Positions 46,340 through 59,520 of a stretch of 64,000 nt of DNA are shown here, in pieces (within the stretch, counting starts at the first letter, position 1; each line of letters opens with the position of its first letter). The position numbers were made by a program, and so were the translations under genes. Under the pieces are notes generated by a model, which had not been told where the DNA came from, searched no databases, and saw only the letters and a program-made list of their open reading frames with translations. The DNA lies in the NCBI GenBank assembly GCA_023238725.1, contig CM041533.1:25529766-25593765 (forward strand). The letters run 5' to 3'. This DNA is from Scortum barcoo (lineage: Eukaryota; Chordata; Actinopteri; Centrarchiformes; Terapontidae).

Positions 46340-49300
46340 TTACCATATGTGGGATTCACAGTGAGTCATTTTAATGACACCCACCCCTCCACCTAGTCGG
46401 CGGTAGTTCATTCCTCCGTACAACCTGGAAAGTAGTGAGAGTCAAATGATGAGGAAGGAGTTCATATGTTCTTTGGTGCAGAAGAAATGATCATTTAAAG
46501 TACACATTCTGGTGCTGATGGATGTGAACGTGGCAGAATAGAAGAAGTTGATCAAGACAGAGAAAGTGAGACTCTTCACTTTAGCAGGCCTGTACCTGTT
46601 AAAAACGATGTTCGTGTTGTGGTCTAATCACCTCCTCTCAAGTGTGTGTAATATCATTTGATCTAATTAAGTAATTATCAAATCTAGTTAAGAGTTATAT
46701 TGTTGGAGGTACTGTGACTTCTTTAATACTTCTAAATAACTCCTAAATTAATCTGAATGGGAGAAGTGACATTAGCTGGCTGATAGATCTTATGTTGAAT
46801 CGTCAATTTTGTTGCTTAATGATATGAAAGGCAGTAAGATGCTTTTTTTTCTGCAGTTGCATATTCAATCTAATTTTCAAAGCACAGCTTTACTGACAGG
46901 ACCAGACTTGTCATTACACTTGTAGTTTAGCACTCACCTCCATGTGTTGGCATCGGGGTCATAGACTTCTATAGTTTTGAGATATGTCGTCCCATCAAAG
47001 CCTCCGACTGCCATCAGCTGACCATTTACTACAGCCAAGCCCACCTACAGACACACTCCATTACACTTCAGCCTCGTACACACATTAAAGCCTTTTTAGT
47101 CATTTCAGTATCTCAACATCCACAGTGACTCAGCTGAGGAATAATAAAACTTGAACACTAACTTTATATTTTGACCATACACAGTACCAGCGCACACACT
47201 CACCCCGCTCCGTCTGGACGTCATGGCCACTACAGGAGACCACTGGTTTGTTCTGGGGTTGTATCGCTCTGCGCTACTCAGCTCTGTGGTGTCGTCTCTC
47301 CCCCCGACCGAGTAAATCATGTCCTGGTAGACCGCGCAGCCAAGGTGCTTTCTCCTGGTGCCCATGGGAGACACCGTGTGCCAGCGGTTCTCTTGAGGGT
47401 TGTAGCGCTCCACTGAGAAGGAGAGAGGGATTCGAGGGAAAAAGAGAGAAGAGTGTGATCATGGTTACATTTAACGTTTCAACAGTGAACCAAGCATGTA
47501 GTGGACAGACAGCTGATCTCCCCATTGGTTACTTTTTCCTCCTGGAATATAACAGTATCTTTAGCATCAAATATTACACGGACAAAAAAAGACAAGCAAA
47601 CATATGATTCAGTACCACACCTGTATTTAAAGGTGATGTTCCATCAGACCCTCCTACAGCGTACAGGAACCCCCCCAGCACAGCCACAGCTACACCCAGT
47701 CGTCTGGTGCTCATGGAGGCCACGCGAGTCCATTTGTTCTCCTTAGGATCATACCTATAGCAGAAAAAGGAGGCCATTCTATTAGATAAAGCCATCACAT
47801 AGCATTACGATCTAATGACAAAAATCAGTGAAGAAAGTTGTACAGCATAAAGCTATCTGCATGTACAGGACACACACTCTTCAATCATATTGAATATTAG
47901 TTTTTCAGTTTCAGTTGTCATGTTCAGGACATACTCAGTTACACTTACACATCTAACAACTGAACAACATTAAGGAAACAGGCTGCAGGTTTAAATGCTG
48001 CTTTGATTTCATATCTAAACTAACACTACTATAAGATGGTTACATGGACAGACACAAGAGTTTTGATAGATACCTTTCTACAATGTTGAGACAGGATACC
48101 CCATCCTGTCCCCCTACAGCGTACAGATAACCACCGAGGACAGCCACTCCCACACTGGTGCGACAAGTGCTGGTGGGGGCCACGTCACTGCTCCACTGGT
48201 TGGTCTTAGGGTCATATCTGGACAGGAGAGATGGAACAAGTCAAGACGACACAAGCATGAAACATAAAAAAGGCAGAGAAGAATGAAAATCTCCAGACGG
48301 CGCTCGAGAGATCGTGCCACACCTCTCCACGGAGTTGAGATACGACGAGCCATCGTGACCTCCCACCGCGTACAGCAAGTCATCCAGAACACTGACACCG
48401 ACTCCACACCGCCGTTTACTCATCGACGCTACCATCCGCCACTCGTTGGTCTGAGGATCATACCGCTCCACGCTGGAAATGGCGTCACCACTGCACCAGC
48501 CACCCACTATAAGACAAGGAGACATGGGGGAGGACACAAACGATCGAGTACACAATATTAAATAAGCTTAAAACATGATGCAGGAGAGTCATTTTGTTAA
48601 GCAAGACAGCCTTTTTACAATCCTCCACACTGGCAGTGGTGTCGACATACGTCTATATATCTGATGTGAGGGACACCCTGGTTGTAATTCTTGAAAAAAA
48701 AAAAAAAATTTACTGACCTGCAAAAAGTACCTCTCCACAGCGGATAGGTTTCCTCGGCCGGGTCCTGGGCCCCTGCATCAGCGGCCTCTCCTGAGGCAGC
48801 AGCAGGTAATTCTTAGCTTCATCAACCAGGTCTCTAAAACACACAGAAAAACAGGTATATTTACATTTAAGGTTCCACATCGTGTCTCATCATCATCATT
48901 ATCGTCGTATAAAATGGAGGATGTTTCCCCCCTCTGTATTTTTCAACCAAAAAAGTGAACTCTTTTCTGGCATATATATATATATGGCATACATATAAAG
49001 AACCACCAAATTCCTGGATCCAGATCAGCACCAGCAGCATTTTCCCACCAAAAACATTAAATTAAAATAAACAGCACCCACCTGCACTCCTCATCACTCT
49101 TAATGAGAGGGTCTGACCCAACGGTGCCCACCAGGAACTTGGGGCTGAGCAGGGGCAGACGGACATGCTGCAGGACCTGCAGACCAGAGAAAACCTGTCA
49201 GTCCCAAAGTGTTCTTCTGCTATAACACAAGTCTGAAGTAACGCTGAGGGTTTGTGACGGGACTGAACACCAAAAACCACACTGTCAACAGAACAGTGGC

Positions 49301-52300
49301 TGCTGGGATATTTCTTCAGCCACAAACCTGGGGCAGCTGTGGTCTGCGCTCCTGGATGCTGTATTTCACCCAGGCCATCACGGCATTGAAAACCTGCTCC
49401 TCGCTCCGCACGTTGAGCTCATCGCTGGAAATGATGTCAATCAGCTGATTGGCAGGCAATAGCATGAACTCTTCACTTTCCATTACCTGACACAACAGAG
49501 CAGAACAGGAAGTCAGCATCAGTCTGAGCTGATGTCTCAAAATGCCTTTTGTCCAACTACCAAGGTTAACTAACAAAGATATTCTATAGTTATTGTGTAT
49601 GACAAGAAAAATCATCAAATTTCATGAAGCTGGACGTAAGGACGTTTAAAAACAATTGTTATCAATTATCAAAATAGTTTTCAGATAATTTGTCTGCTAA
49701 ATCGATAAACTGTTGCTGCTCCAGAGCCGTTTTCATATTATTGCAAAGTAGTTTCACCGTTCCAGCCAGACAGAAAAATGCAGAATTATCACTGAATTTA
49801 AAATGAATGCAGACCTAATGTGGTTGCAGACTGTCTCTTTCAAGCCTATGTAGACAGTAAAGGACTACCACAGCTCCATCTGTGTTGGTGAGCTGAAGCT
49901 AAAAAATATTTCTGGCTCCTCTCTCAGCACTGGCTGCACATATTGAATCATGTACTCTTGGTTTATTCAACACGTCATTTCAATTTATTGAACTCCTCCG
50001 TAAGCTGCAAGTAACTGTTTTTTCCATTTCTGCCTTCTCAGCATCTACACCTGAAGATACTCAGAAAGCCATCCATATAAAATGGACTAACAGCTGATTT
50101 TAAGTTGCTCTGAGATCCTTAGAGCTGCTTAACAGAAGAAATAAACATTTGACATCTTTTAAGAATATGCACACAGGTGTTTTCTTTCTTGACTATCAGA
50201 CCATTTCAGCAGACATTTTGACAAACTATGACAAGAAAAATGAAGTTGTGATTAAAAAAACGAATAATGCCTACATTCAGTCCAGGAGGGCCAGCTGTAG
50301 GCCTGTGATGTTGAACACTTGTGATACAGAGCCATCTTTAATGTTATTAGTAACACCTGAACTATCATACTTCTACTCTGGTTGAGAATGATGCTGATGA
50401 TTCCTACTTTTTGTATTCAGAATAAACCTAATTTATAAGTAACATCAACAGACTCAACACACTTGTAATATCAAGTGTTTGTGAATACCCAGATTCTGCA
50501 AATAGAAGAACATCAAGAAAACTTAACTGTCCATCAAATGAGAAGACTTTATTACAGAAACAGACAGTCTATGTGTCTGTTTCTCTGCCCGTCAGTCAGC
50601 CAACTTGTTTGTCACATGAACTATGGTTTTCTAGAAATGTCATAAACTTCTCATTTATGACCTGAGGCAGCAAAGACAACAGTTGGAGAAAAGACAAAAC
50701 AGGCTGTGTGTCAGTTGCTGAAGCCTGCTTCCCCTTTCTATTGACTCGCAAGCTGCAAGACAACATTTTTCTGCCCATTTAAATCTATGGGTGAAGGATT
50801 CTGGAAGGTTTATGCTTTTTTATTTTTCTCATTATTACTTGCATACAACTAGCTGCACAAGGCAATATGTTCGTATAAAAATACAATGTAGGACTGAATT
50901 TGTGTCCCATCACGTTTTCCCCTTTACATTTCTGAAAAATCTGCCATACATTTACTGTGAAAAGCGAACTCTTCTCCATGTGATGCTGTGACAGCTCTCC
51001 TCTTGCTGTGTTCACACAAAACTCAGGTCACGTGTCTCTGACTGAAGTTTAAAATTATGAGTCAATAGACTGTCTGGTATTTTTCCATGTTTACACTCGT
51101 CTGTGAAACTAAACTATACCAAACAAACATCATTAGTTTCTGTGTACACACATCCTGAGGCTTGGAAAAAGGTTAACAGTGCTGCAGAGAGATGCAGAAA
51201 ACAAGCTAATTGAATTGTTGAGCGTGTGACTTCCTGCTGATGACAGACACATGCTGGATTCCTGCAAGCAGCAGTTAATCGATTACATGCAGAGGATCCA
51301 TCTTACTGTTGATTTTCCTGCAGGAACCAGATTCCAGAGCTTTTAACTAAGTTTTTATACACGTGTGTGAAACGACGAGCAAAGAAAAGGAACAGTCTTT
51401 CTCCAACTCCAAAATGCAAGTACATAACACAAACACATGTGAATGGTAGGAAACAAACTGTGTGGATTGTCACTGCAGACCATTTCCTTTCCTGCACAGT
51501 CAGTCTAAATCTGCCTGTATCATGTGTGATATAATTCAATATGACTTAGAAATTTCGCAGGACTGCAGGACCTACCTGCACAGTTCTTATGTATTCATGT
51601 TCTTACCTCCTGGAAATTGTGCTGGGTGAACTTGTCTGCAATGCGGAGTAGCTCACGGCAGGAGTGTGTGTCTGCGAAGGCCCTGATGCCCAGACAGTTG
51701 GAGGGATCCAGCTGCCTCTTAAGGAACTCACAGCAGGCCTCCTGGATCTCAGCCAGCTGCAGGAGACAGGCTGCAGGGAGCAGCGTCTGGACGTTTCCTT
51801 CCTCTACAGTCACCTACGATTAGGGAAGTCAGGACATCAGAGGTGCTTCACATGGACTTTTGTCAGTTGCAAGATTTTTTTTTTCCCCCCCAAAGTGTCT
51901 CCCCTCTCACCTGTGGAGCCCTACAATTCCTCCTAAGTTTCCACAGGCCTCCTGATACCCGCCTCACAGACACTCAGTTTGAGGATGCTCTCTTCACATT
52001 TATAGCAGCACAATATTTTTTCTTCATTTTTTATAAACAGTTTACTGAGGAATATACGGTGTCCTATAAATGTTGATTGGAACTAATCAATAATTTTCTT
52101 GTAGATTAGATTTCTTCTAATCAAGATGTCAGCTTCCCAGAAAGCAGACCAACCAGCAGTTAGACCCTTCCGATCCTGGTTTATTTAACCTAAAATCACT
52201 TATCACCTACCTTGATTACAGACAGAAAAATCTCTCTGCAAACAACAGATCGCCAGTCCCTAATCCGAAATATAAAGCAAAAATCGCTGCTAGTGTCGTT

Positions 52301-54886
52301 ACCTGTGATGTGTATGCAAAGTCAATGAGCAGCTCCATGGCTCGCTCATCGATGTCGCGGATAACTACTTCAGTCTGCCTGCTCTCTGCCAGCTCTCCAG
52401 TGAACATGGCCCTGAAGAGAACACGGAAATCAAGAGGCATTATTGTTACAGCCAGCACTCAAAGTACTCTGATGGATCCATTTCGAGATATATTTTTATT
52501 TACCAGATGTGAGTTAAACAGAGTTTGTCTCTTTGTACCTGAAGTAGGGGCTGCAGGCAGACAGGATCACACGGTGAGCGTAGATCTTCTTGGCACCGAC
52601 CACCAGCACCACGTCACAGAGCTCACGATGTTTCCTCAACAGGTTGATCACCTCCAGGGTCTGCCGTGGGTGTTTGTCTGAGACGTATGGCATGCGTGCA
52701 GGCTGGGGGACCCCTTCAGGCAGCTTGTTGGGGTCCCCCAGAGTACAGCGGCTGGTGATGTCCATTCCAGTGGCGTCTTGGCGTGCGCTGGTGGCCCTAA
52801 ACATGAACCAGGTCGACAATAATTAACTAATTATCCTTTGTTTCACTTGACATCTTAACATCTTGTTCAGCTAAGCATTCTTTAATTAGTTACACACTTT
52901 GAATTTTATTCGTTTTTCCAACAAGAAATGGGTGTGGCACCTTTTTCTTCTTTGTCCCATCTTTGTCAAAGCAGTGTCTGTAGTGCAACTGTGAATCTAA
53001 AGCCCCCTCATCATTACACACACCTCATCTACTGTCTCTGTCTGAGGCAATCTGCTCTCTGTCACTGGCCAGCAGTGTAAACTTATATACCACATTTCAC
53101 TCTGTGTGCCCCTACACATCTTTAGAGCTGTGGACTCTGGGATGGTTCGGGTTCTGAGATGGGGGTTCACTTCAGATCATGTTTCCAGGATCAGCCAAAA
53201 GCCGCTGTCATTTGGACACATCCAACACAACATATGGCCTAATCATTACAGGACTTCAGGTTTTGTGTTGAAGTTAGTTCAGTTTTCTTAATAGTTAAGT
53301 ACGTAAAGTGACCAAATAATTAGAAAACCACTATACAAAGTAACATAATATGATACCACAGACCTTCTCTGAGTCAACATTTATAGTAGACAGGTTATAA
53401 AGTGACTCTGTGGTGCTCATAGAGATCAATCTACTCATCACAAGGAGCTTTGTTTAGCCAGTGAAAATAGTTAAACGCCTCCTGTAGTTCTCGAGGGAGC
53501 TCTCTGAAATTTGAAAAAAATAACCTATCAGGGTTATCTTTAAGTGTGTATTTCAGACACTTTTACTTTATCTGACTGTGTAGCAGTCTGGCGTTTTTCA
53601 TACCACAGGAGATGAACAAAGGAAGTAAGTTGTTGGTCTTACAGTTAAAACACGTGTCTACTGTAGGCTGACACAGAAGTTTAGTGAGGGGAAACTCCTC
53701 TGCAAGAATGATGAGCTGACACCAACTGGACAAATGGTAATAATACATTTCAAGGGAATATATGCAATATATGCAAGGGGGTATATTTCTCATATTTGTC
53801 GGTAGGCTGTATTGAAGAGTAATAATATTAAGTTATTTTTTAGAAACAAAAAAACATATATAGACAAGAAAAAATATCTATAGACAAAAAAGAAGCACAT
53901 GGCAGATAAGATGAAGATTTGGAGAGAGCCCTAATCCACATACCATTAACATCTCAAAATGTAGAGTAACATGTTGCAGTGTAGCCTGTTATCACTGCAA
54001 AAAATCTTGACAGTATCATATCATCATGAGCTTCTGTCTCAAACACCAGCTTATACACTGTATTACTTTATCTTTTCTTTTGTCTGAGTCTGTCTCCTGC
54101 TGGCTTATTATGAAGGATTCAATGCATGAAATATACAAGCTAGAGGGAGTCTTATACAAAACTGACAAGATCAATATTTATGAGCTACGTATGAAATGAG
54201 CACAACATTCTCCAGCAAATCGCAATATCAATCTCTTGGCTCTGGTATCTTGTCCTTTCTCCTGCGAGTACATCGAGCCCATGTGCAAAGGAATCCATTG
54301 AGTGCAGGTTTTAGTTTTGGGTCGTAGAGCTGATACGGTGGTCTCCCTAACTGTTAAGAAGCTAGTTTATTTTTAGTGTGCATTTCTCACACTACGAAAT
54401 GGATGGTTTGGTACTCCTGCTCAATATTTTCCCTTTACCTAACTCTCCTCTATGCCATTAACCTGTCAGAGGAGAAATAGCAACGACAGGCTTAAATTAA
54501 AGGTTTACAATGACAGAGAGCCGGGGTGGGATCCACCCAGTCCTTTCCCAGATCAAGGTCAGACTGTGTATAGCAGGGATTATGTAGTGACATAACAGGA
54601 TGGGTGCCACTGATTCATGGGGGGGTTCACACAGGATCTCTAAATAAAACTCATTCTGAGCTGAGATTTTGTTCCCCTACAGCAAAGAAAGATGAGCGAA
54701 AAACTCTGCCTGCTTATGTGTACATTCAGCACCCTTCATAGTGGTGACAGTGAATCAAAGCTTTGATTAAAAGTTATTCTTGTTTAAGAGTCTGAACTAA
54801 TACCCACACATTTTGCTAAAGTATCATATACACGCTGCATCAAACTTTAGAAAGCACACCTACCTGCGCATTGGTTTTGCGTCCAT
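46340..54886 (-). CDS. klhl20: Kelch-like protein 20 (CUL3 E3 ligase adaptor)
   Basis: Thirteen coding exons, 5' to 3': 54884-54886 back to 54864, then 52539-52796, 52303-52411, 51607-51813, 49328-49486, 49082-49176, 48718-48833, 48323-48506, 48074-48217, 47621-47754, 47204-47412, 46938-47044 and 46340-46424. All introns are GT-AG and the phases agree. The sum is 1830 nt (609 aa plus TAA), equal to the human protein length. Start: MDAKPMRR, spliced to [14 protein letters not shown]. The BTB domain (exons 2-4) contains [20 protein letters not shown]. The BACK region (exons 4-7) follows, with [17 protein letters not shown]. Six Kelch blades follow, each with GG and ..YDP/NP..W (for example [19 protein letters not shown]). 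The protein ends MTHCESHIW. In vertebrates KLHL20 joins CUL3-RBX1 and presents substrates such as PML, DAPK1 and ULK1 for ubiquitination, partly at the trans-Golgi. The gene looks intact. Confidence 0.98.
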
Positions 54887-54927
54887 GCACTGAAAAACAA
54901 TGTTTGGTCCCACACGAGGAGGTTAAT
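54887..54927 (-). other. klhl20: klhl20 5' UTR part of exon 2
   Basis: Upstream of the ATG the minus strand runs 41 nt to an acceptor TTTGCAG at 54928-54934. This makes exon 54864-54927 a mixed non-coding/coding exon with only 23 coding nt. Confidence 0.75.
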
Positions 54928-55714
54928 CTGCAAAGACAACAAAACAGATCAGACTCTCTGTAGTCAGTCTGCCCTCACCACAACATCACTTTCATTATTT
55001 CCCTGTTGTACACTTAGCTTGTGTTATCTAGTTTACATTTCCTTTTGGGAAACTAAATGTCCTAGTGATAGTCCATCCACTTTTATAACATGTCTATCTA
55101 TGAGTTATTTGTTTTAAGCTGCTCTGTTGAACTGCACATCTAGTTGAACTGGGCTACCTGTTTGTTAGCAGTTTCAGCAGATAGACTGGTCCGGATGTGA
55201 AGTCAGGCTAGCTAGTTAGCTATGCACTATTACCACTGTTTTGGTAAGAAGGAGCCTTCGATGAGGTTTATCGAGGGTTGTGGCAGAGCGAAATCAACTG
55301 ACTAGATCGACGGCATGCTCCCAGCTTACATTTTAACTGCTTTAACTCTAAAAACCAATGAGCTAAACTAGCTTATGAGTTGGGAGTATTTCCCGAGGAC
55401 GCTATGTGCTATCGCTAACACTGTGGTGGAGACCCCCAACACGAACACACACATTAGCTGAGAGAATCGACGAAAACACGGACAACGAAGTAAAACAAAC
55501 ATGAAGTCATCCTTTCCCCCGTTAGCAGACATGTTAAAGCCATCAGTGTCCCCCTGAGAGTCTGTCCCAGCATCAGGTCTGAGCCACAGACTACCTGATG
55601 TGAAGTGTAATGCTCATGTTAACTAACTCAACGCTTCAGAAACGACCTATGCTGACATGGTAACCGGTGACAGCTCTCTGACACGGCGGCACACACGTTT
55701 CAGACATGGTTTAC

Positions 55715-55800
55715 CTTAAATTTCCATCCCAGAGACGCAGACAGGCCGCCCAGGTTGTTAATGTTTACAGATTACTGCGGGCTGGTAGGCACTGCCGCTT
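55715..55800 (-). other. klhl20: klhl20 non-coding exon 1 (5' boundary approximate)
   Basis: A donor AAG|GTAAAC lies at 55714/55715 on the minus strand, upstream of the acceptor at 54928. The sequence above it is GC-richer and lies directly under an ETS site. The transcription start is not determined; 55800 is an estimate. Confidence 0.5.
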
Positions 55801-55842
55801 TTCTTCTTCGGTGTTATTATTTTGTGCATGACAAATGCCAAG

Positions 55843-55854
55843 CGCCACTTCCGG
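55843..55854 (-). promoter_or_regulatory. ETS-type promoter element of klhl20
   Basis: The minus strand reads CCGGAAGTGGCG, a perfect ETS/GABP core, just upstream of the inferred first exon. This is usual for TATA-less housekeeping promoters. Confidence 0.55.
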
Positions 55855-55860
55855 AAATAA

Positions 55861-57017
55861 ATGTTTCAAAATAAATGTTTGAGATGACCTCATAGCACAT
55901 GATGTTGAGAAGTAGACAATAATATTAACGTTGCACAAATCCGCAGTTTATCAGATGGCTTAATCAACATCAATGTCCTGTGTGCGGTGTTTTGTTGCAC
56001 CACTAATGCACTCAGCCACATATCAAAGTGTCGCTGCTTTTTGATATTCCCGTCATAGAAGTCTTTTACACCTGATGTCCATCAGAGGGCGCTGCGAGCC
56101 TTCCGAGTTTGGAGCTGAACAGAGGGGGAACTCTTTTACTTGATACTACCTTCACCCTTTTTTTGTTCAGAAGAACAAAGGGAAAAATGTGTCTACTTGT
56201 AGGCAAATATCATATAAATATTTCAGAAATAAAAGATATTATATTATCCGTCACAAACTAGAGTTTCCAAATTATAACCTAGCTTTATAAAGTTGTTGAG
56301 TGTTTTAGTAACATTGAATATGTGTTGATGAGGGGTTGGGTCCACCATGGAAATAGTTCCACCCTAACACATTGCATACTCACAAACTTCAGAATCTACT
56401 TACACAAGAAGACATTCAAAGTATAAAAGCATGCGGCTCACACCTGTTCACAGACATCTTCCTTATAAATACACATGTGGTAAATGTGGGTGTGGGTGTG
56501 CGTGCCCTCCTCCTAGTGTTTCCCCGCATTCAGCCACAAATGGTCAATAAAAGAACCTCATGAATTTTGATGCATAGAAATGAGCTTGATGAATGCTTGT
56601 TCCCTCATAATTCCTCCATTCATTTAGTCCTCCAGCAGTGCCAATTCATCCATCGCGCAGCATTACACACACACACACACACACACACAGTGTCACCGCA
56701 GTGTTTATATCTCTACAGCAGTCATACTGATGGCTTCACAGTCAGTGGTCTTTGCAAACTGGGAAATCATTACACTATTTATTTAATAACTGAGGTTTTG
56801 TTGTGGTGAGCTGGGCCTGTATTATGATCAGGACTCATAATGAGGAGATGGAGAGTGATGATTGTATGAGAGCTGTCACTGGCTTTATTTGCAGACTTTG
56901 CTCATTTAAACAGATGTGCAGGTGGTGAAGATGTGGGAGTGACTGGAGAAGGCAGAGTGTGTGTGGCAGCCTCTAGGATGATGCCCAAAAAATGTTTTTC
57001 AGGGGCTAAAGAATATA
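55861..57017. other. Intergenic stretch upstream of klhl20
   Basis: Contains a (CA)n microsatellite at 56665-56689. No exon was recognised. Confidence 0.4.
56665..56689. repeat. (CA)n microsatellite
   Basis: About 12 units within an otherwise unremarkable spacer. Confidence 0.95.
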
Positions 57018-57092
57018 CAGTGGGGCAAAAAAGAATTTAGTCAGCCACCAATTGTGCAAGTTCTCCCACTTAAAAAGATGAGAGATGATTTA
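57018..57092. mobile_element. Solo Tc1-like terminal repeat
   Basis: The sequence from CAGTGGGGCAAAAAAGAATT, preceded by TA, matches the terminus at 30391 almost base for base for about 60 nt. It then diverges after AAAAAGATGAGAGATGA. No transposase or opposite end is present. Confidence 0.8.
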
Positions 57093-57351
57093 AAAGAAAA
57101 AAGACCTATAAGTCCAGAAACCTGCTGAACTCTCAGCATCAGTATGTCCTTTATCATCTTGGTCTACAAGACTTTATTGCATTCAAGAAGAAGTTAGCCA
57201 AAATAAATATTAAGAGTAAGGTGTAAACTTATTTATCAATTTTGAATAAATATTGCACTTGACTGCAGAGAAATATTAAGTTAGCCCAACCTGACTTTTT
57301 AGTGAATTTCAACTGTGTATTTTTTCAAAGTTAAGTACACGCACGCCCAGA

Positions 57352-57363
57352 TTTTCCCGCCAA
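57352..57363 (+). promoter_or_regulatory. E2F-like site
   Basis: TTTTCCCGCCAA matches the E2F consensus TTTSSCGC with its usual flanks. It is followed within 80 nt by an exon-like sequence with a good donor. This suggests a proliferation-linked promoter on the plus strand, by motif only. Confidence 0.4.
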
Positions 57364-57374
57364 TTCCCGGGCTT

Positions 57375-57683
57375 GTTTCACTGCTGATAGAAGGAGGAGA
57401 AACGGGGCGTCAATATTTGAATATCGTTAAGGTATGTCACTATTTTTGCTTTTTAATGCTGTTTGCTGTTTCATTTGCAACTGCTAACTGCATCAGCACA
57501 CAGTGTAAGACATCGTTGCTTCATGCAGCAGTTACGTTACAGTACGTTAATTTACAATCTCATACATTTAGCTAGCTAACATTAACGTTGTCTCTCTCAG
57601 TTGCACTGTTTTGTTTTAGGGAGTCAGCCGAAAGACGTAAAGTCATGCTAAACTTGTGCGGCATTAGTTTTGCATCTACAAAG
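57375..57683 (+). other. Two putative 5' exons of an unidentified plus-strand gene
   Basis: Exon 1 (start uncertain, about 57375, to 57431) ends in AAG|GTATGT. Exon 2 (57620-57683) begins after TTGTTTTAG and ends in AAG|GTAAGA, a near-consensus donor. Within exon 2 the ATG at 57645 opens 13 codons, MLNLCGISFASTK, ending exactly at phase 0. An upstream E2F-like site supports a promoter. No downstream exon was recognised before the LINE tail at 59275, so the product is unknown and the unit could also be non-coding. Confidence 0.35.
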
Positions 57684-59270
57684 GTAAGAAAATTAGAAAA
57701 AAATTGTGTTTTTCTTTATTGTAAGTTAAAGTTGGCACTGCAATGCTAATGAAGGTTTGGTCTGCAGTACCAGCTGCATGTGTGTGCTGTGAGCTAAAGT
57801 GGATTCAGTGTTTGAGGCCGTGCATTGAAGCTGTTGTGGTACAAAGACATTAGCAGCCTTTACTCAGTCAGTCAGTACATGGTGAGGAAGGACTGAACAA
57901 CAAGAGGTTAAAACAACAAGTTAGCACTAACTTAAGCTAGTTTGTATTTTATGTTGTAAGGATTCACTGTCAAATTAAAATAAGATTTTGCTCTAAGAGT
58001 TTTTAGTTTTTATTTTATATTGCCTTTACTTTTTGCAAGCTGAAAAAGCCTAAAGTGTGATTTTTTTTTCTGTTAGTTTGGTCATAGGTTGCCATTTTGT
58101 CATGTCATAGCAGAGTCTGTTCTACTCAGTGTGTCAAAGCCATTCCACTGAGTATATCTCCCAGGTACTCGGCCCACCTAAATGGAACAGAGCCATAATT
58201 ACATTATTCATTTTATCATCACACCTGTGTTTACCTGGCAATGACTTGTCAAAATGGGTGTTAAAGGGCCTGTAAGACTTATTTGGGAATGGGGATCCAG
58301 CTTAGTCCTTAGGCCTTCACTTTTATCTTTCTTAAGTTTCGTTGGAAATAGCTGGGTGTGTTTTATTTTGTGCACAGATGAAAAGAAGAACAGTTTACAA
58401 TAAATAGGCTGACCATTATAAACTGGAATTGTTATTTGTTGTTTTTACTGAAGCTAAAAAAGTTATTAATACTTAAAAATGTAGGATTCGGATACAGTAA
58501 ATAAGTTAGAGTAATTAAATGAAATGATTTGAACAGTGAATTAATGTTAAGTTGGTTCAACTTAATTAAGCTTGTGGAGGTCAAAGCAAATGATGTAGGA
58601 TATACTTAAGTATTTGAGGTCGTATGACCATAAAAGACTCGTAGCATTTACTCAATAGTGGCATGAGTTAAAACTACTTAAAAAGATCCATGCAAATTAT
58701 TACCTTAATTTTTTTATGTTGAACCAATGAATTATGTTTTAGAGTGTAGAGAAAATCGGAGAATTTACAGTGTTTACAGTGTTTACAGAATTTACAGTGT
58801 AGTGATGTGAACACAGCGTCTCTCACCAAGACACATGTCCAGTTTTCTGCTGGTTCTCCTCACACCACAACTCAATTTCTCTCCTCTGACCCTGCTCTCT
58901 TGGACGCCTCACAATAATTATAAGGATCCATTCATTTCCATTGTTTCAACTTTCCTAGTCTATGTCACCTTTTGGCTTTTTTAGAGGTGGAAGCAAAATT
59001 CTCTCACAAATACTACTCCAGGTCACTGTAGTGTGTATTTAAGAATATCTTGTTGAAAAATCTAGTTCCTACATAATTTTCATACACATTCATTCACTGG
59101 GGTCTCCAACCTGCAAGTTGCTCAGGTATGGAAGCTTTATAATACAATCTAACAGTGTGTTTTAATTGGTCTATATATGACACATGAATACAAGAAACTG
59201 TTAAATACTGTAATGTTAGAAGACAGTAATGCTATGGTGTGTGTGTGTGTGTAAAAGTGATGGGGCCTGA
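57684..59270. other. Non-coding stretch, possibly intronic
   Basis: AT-rich sequence; a short direct repeat GTTTACA/ATTTACAGTG occurs near 58765-58800. No exon was recognised. Confidence 0.4.
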
Positions 59271-59274
59271 GCTG

Positions 59275-59520
59275 TTGCTACCTGCCTAAGGACCTCAAGT
59301 AGGCAAACTCAGTGAAATCTTTTAAATATCTTCTTAAAACTCACTTGCATCAGTCGATTTTTTCTTAACAGATGATGTTCATTGCAACTATATTCACTAT
59401 TTTACCATGTTTTATATTTTGTTCATGTTTTGTTTTTGTTTTGTGTTTTTTTGTTTTATTGTAAAGCACCTCATAACCTTGTTTTGAAACGTGCTATATG
59501 AATAAGTCTGTAGTCTATAG
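59275..59520 (+). repeat. LINE 3' tail (L2-like)
   Basis: The short broken reading SVKSFKYLLKTHLHQS is followed by a T-rich tail and a GTAAAGCACCTCATAACCTT ... GTGCTATATGAATAA ending. This resembles the 3' end of L2-type fish LINEs (SFKSLLKTHLF, then GTAAAGCACTTTGTAAC). Confidence 0.65.
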
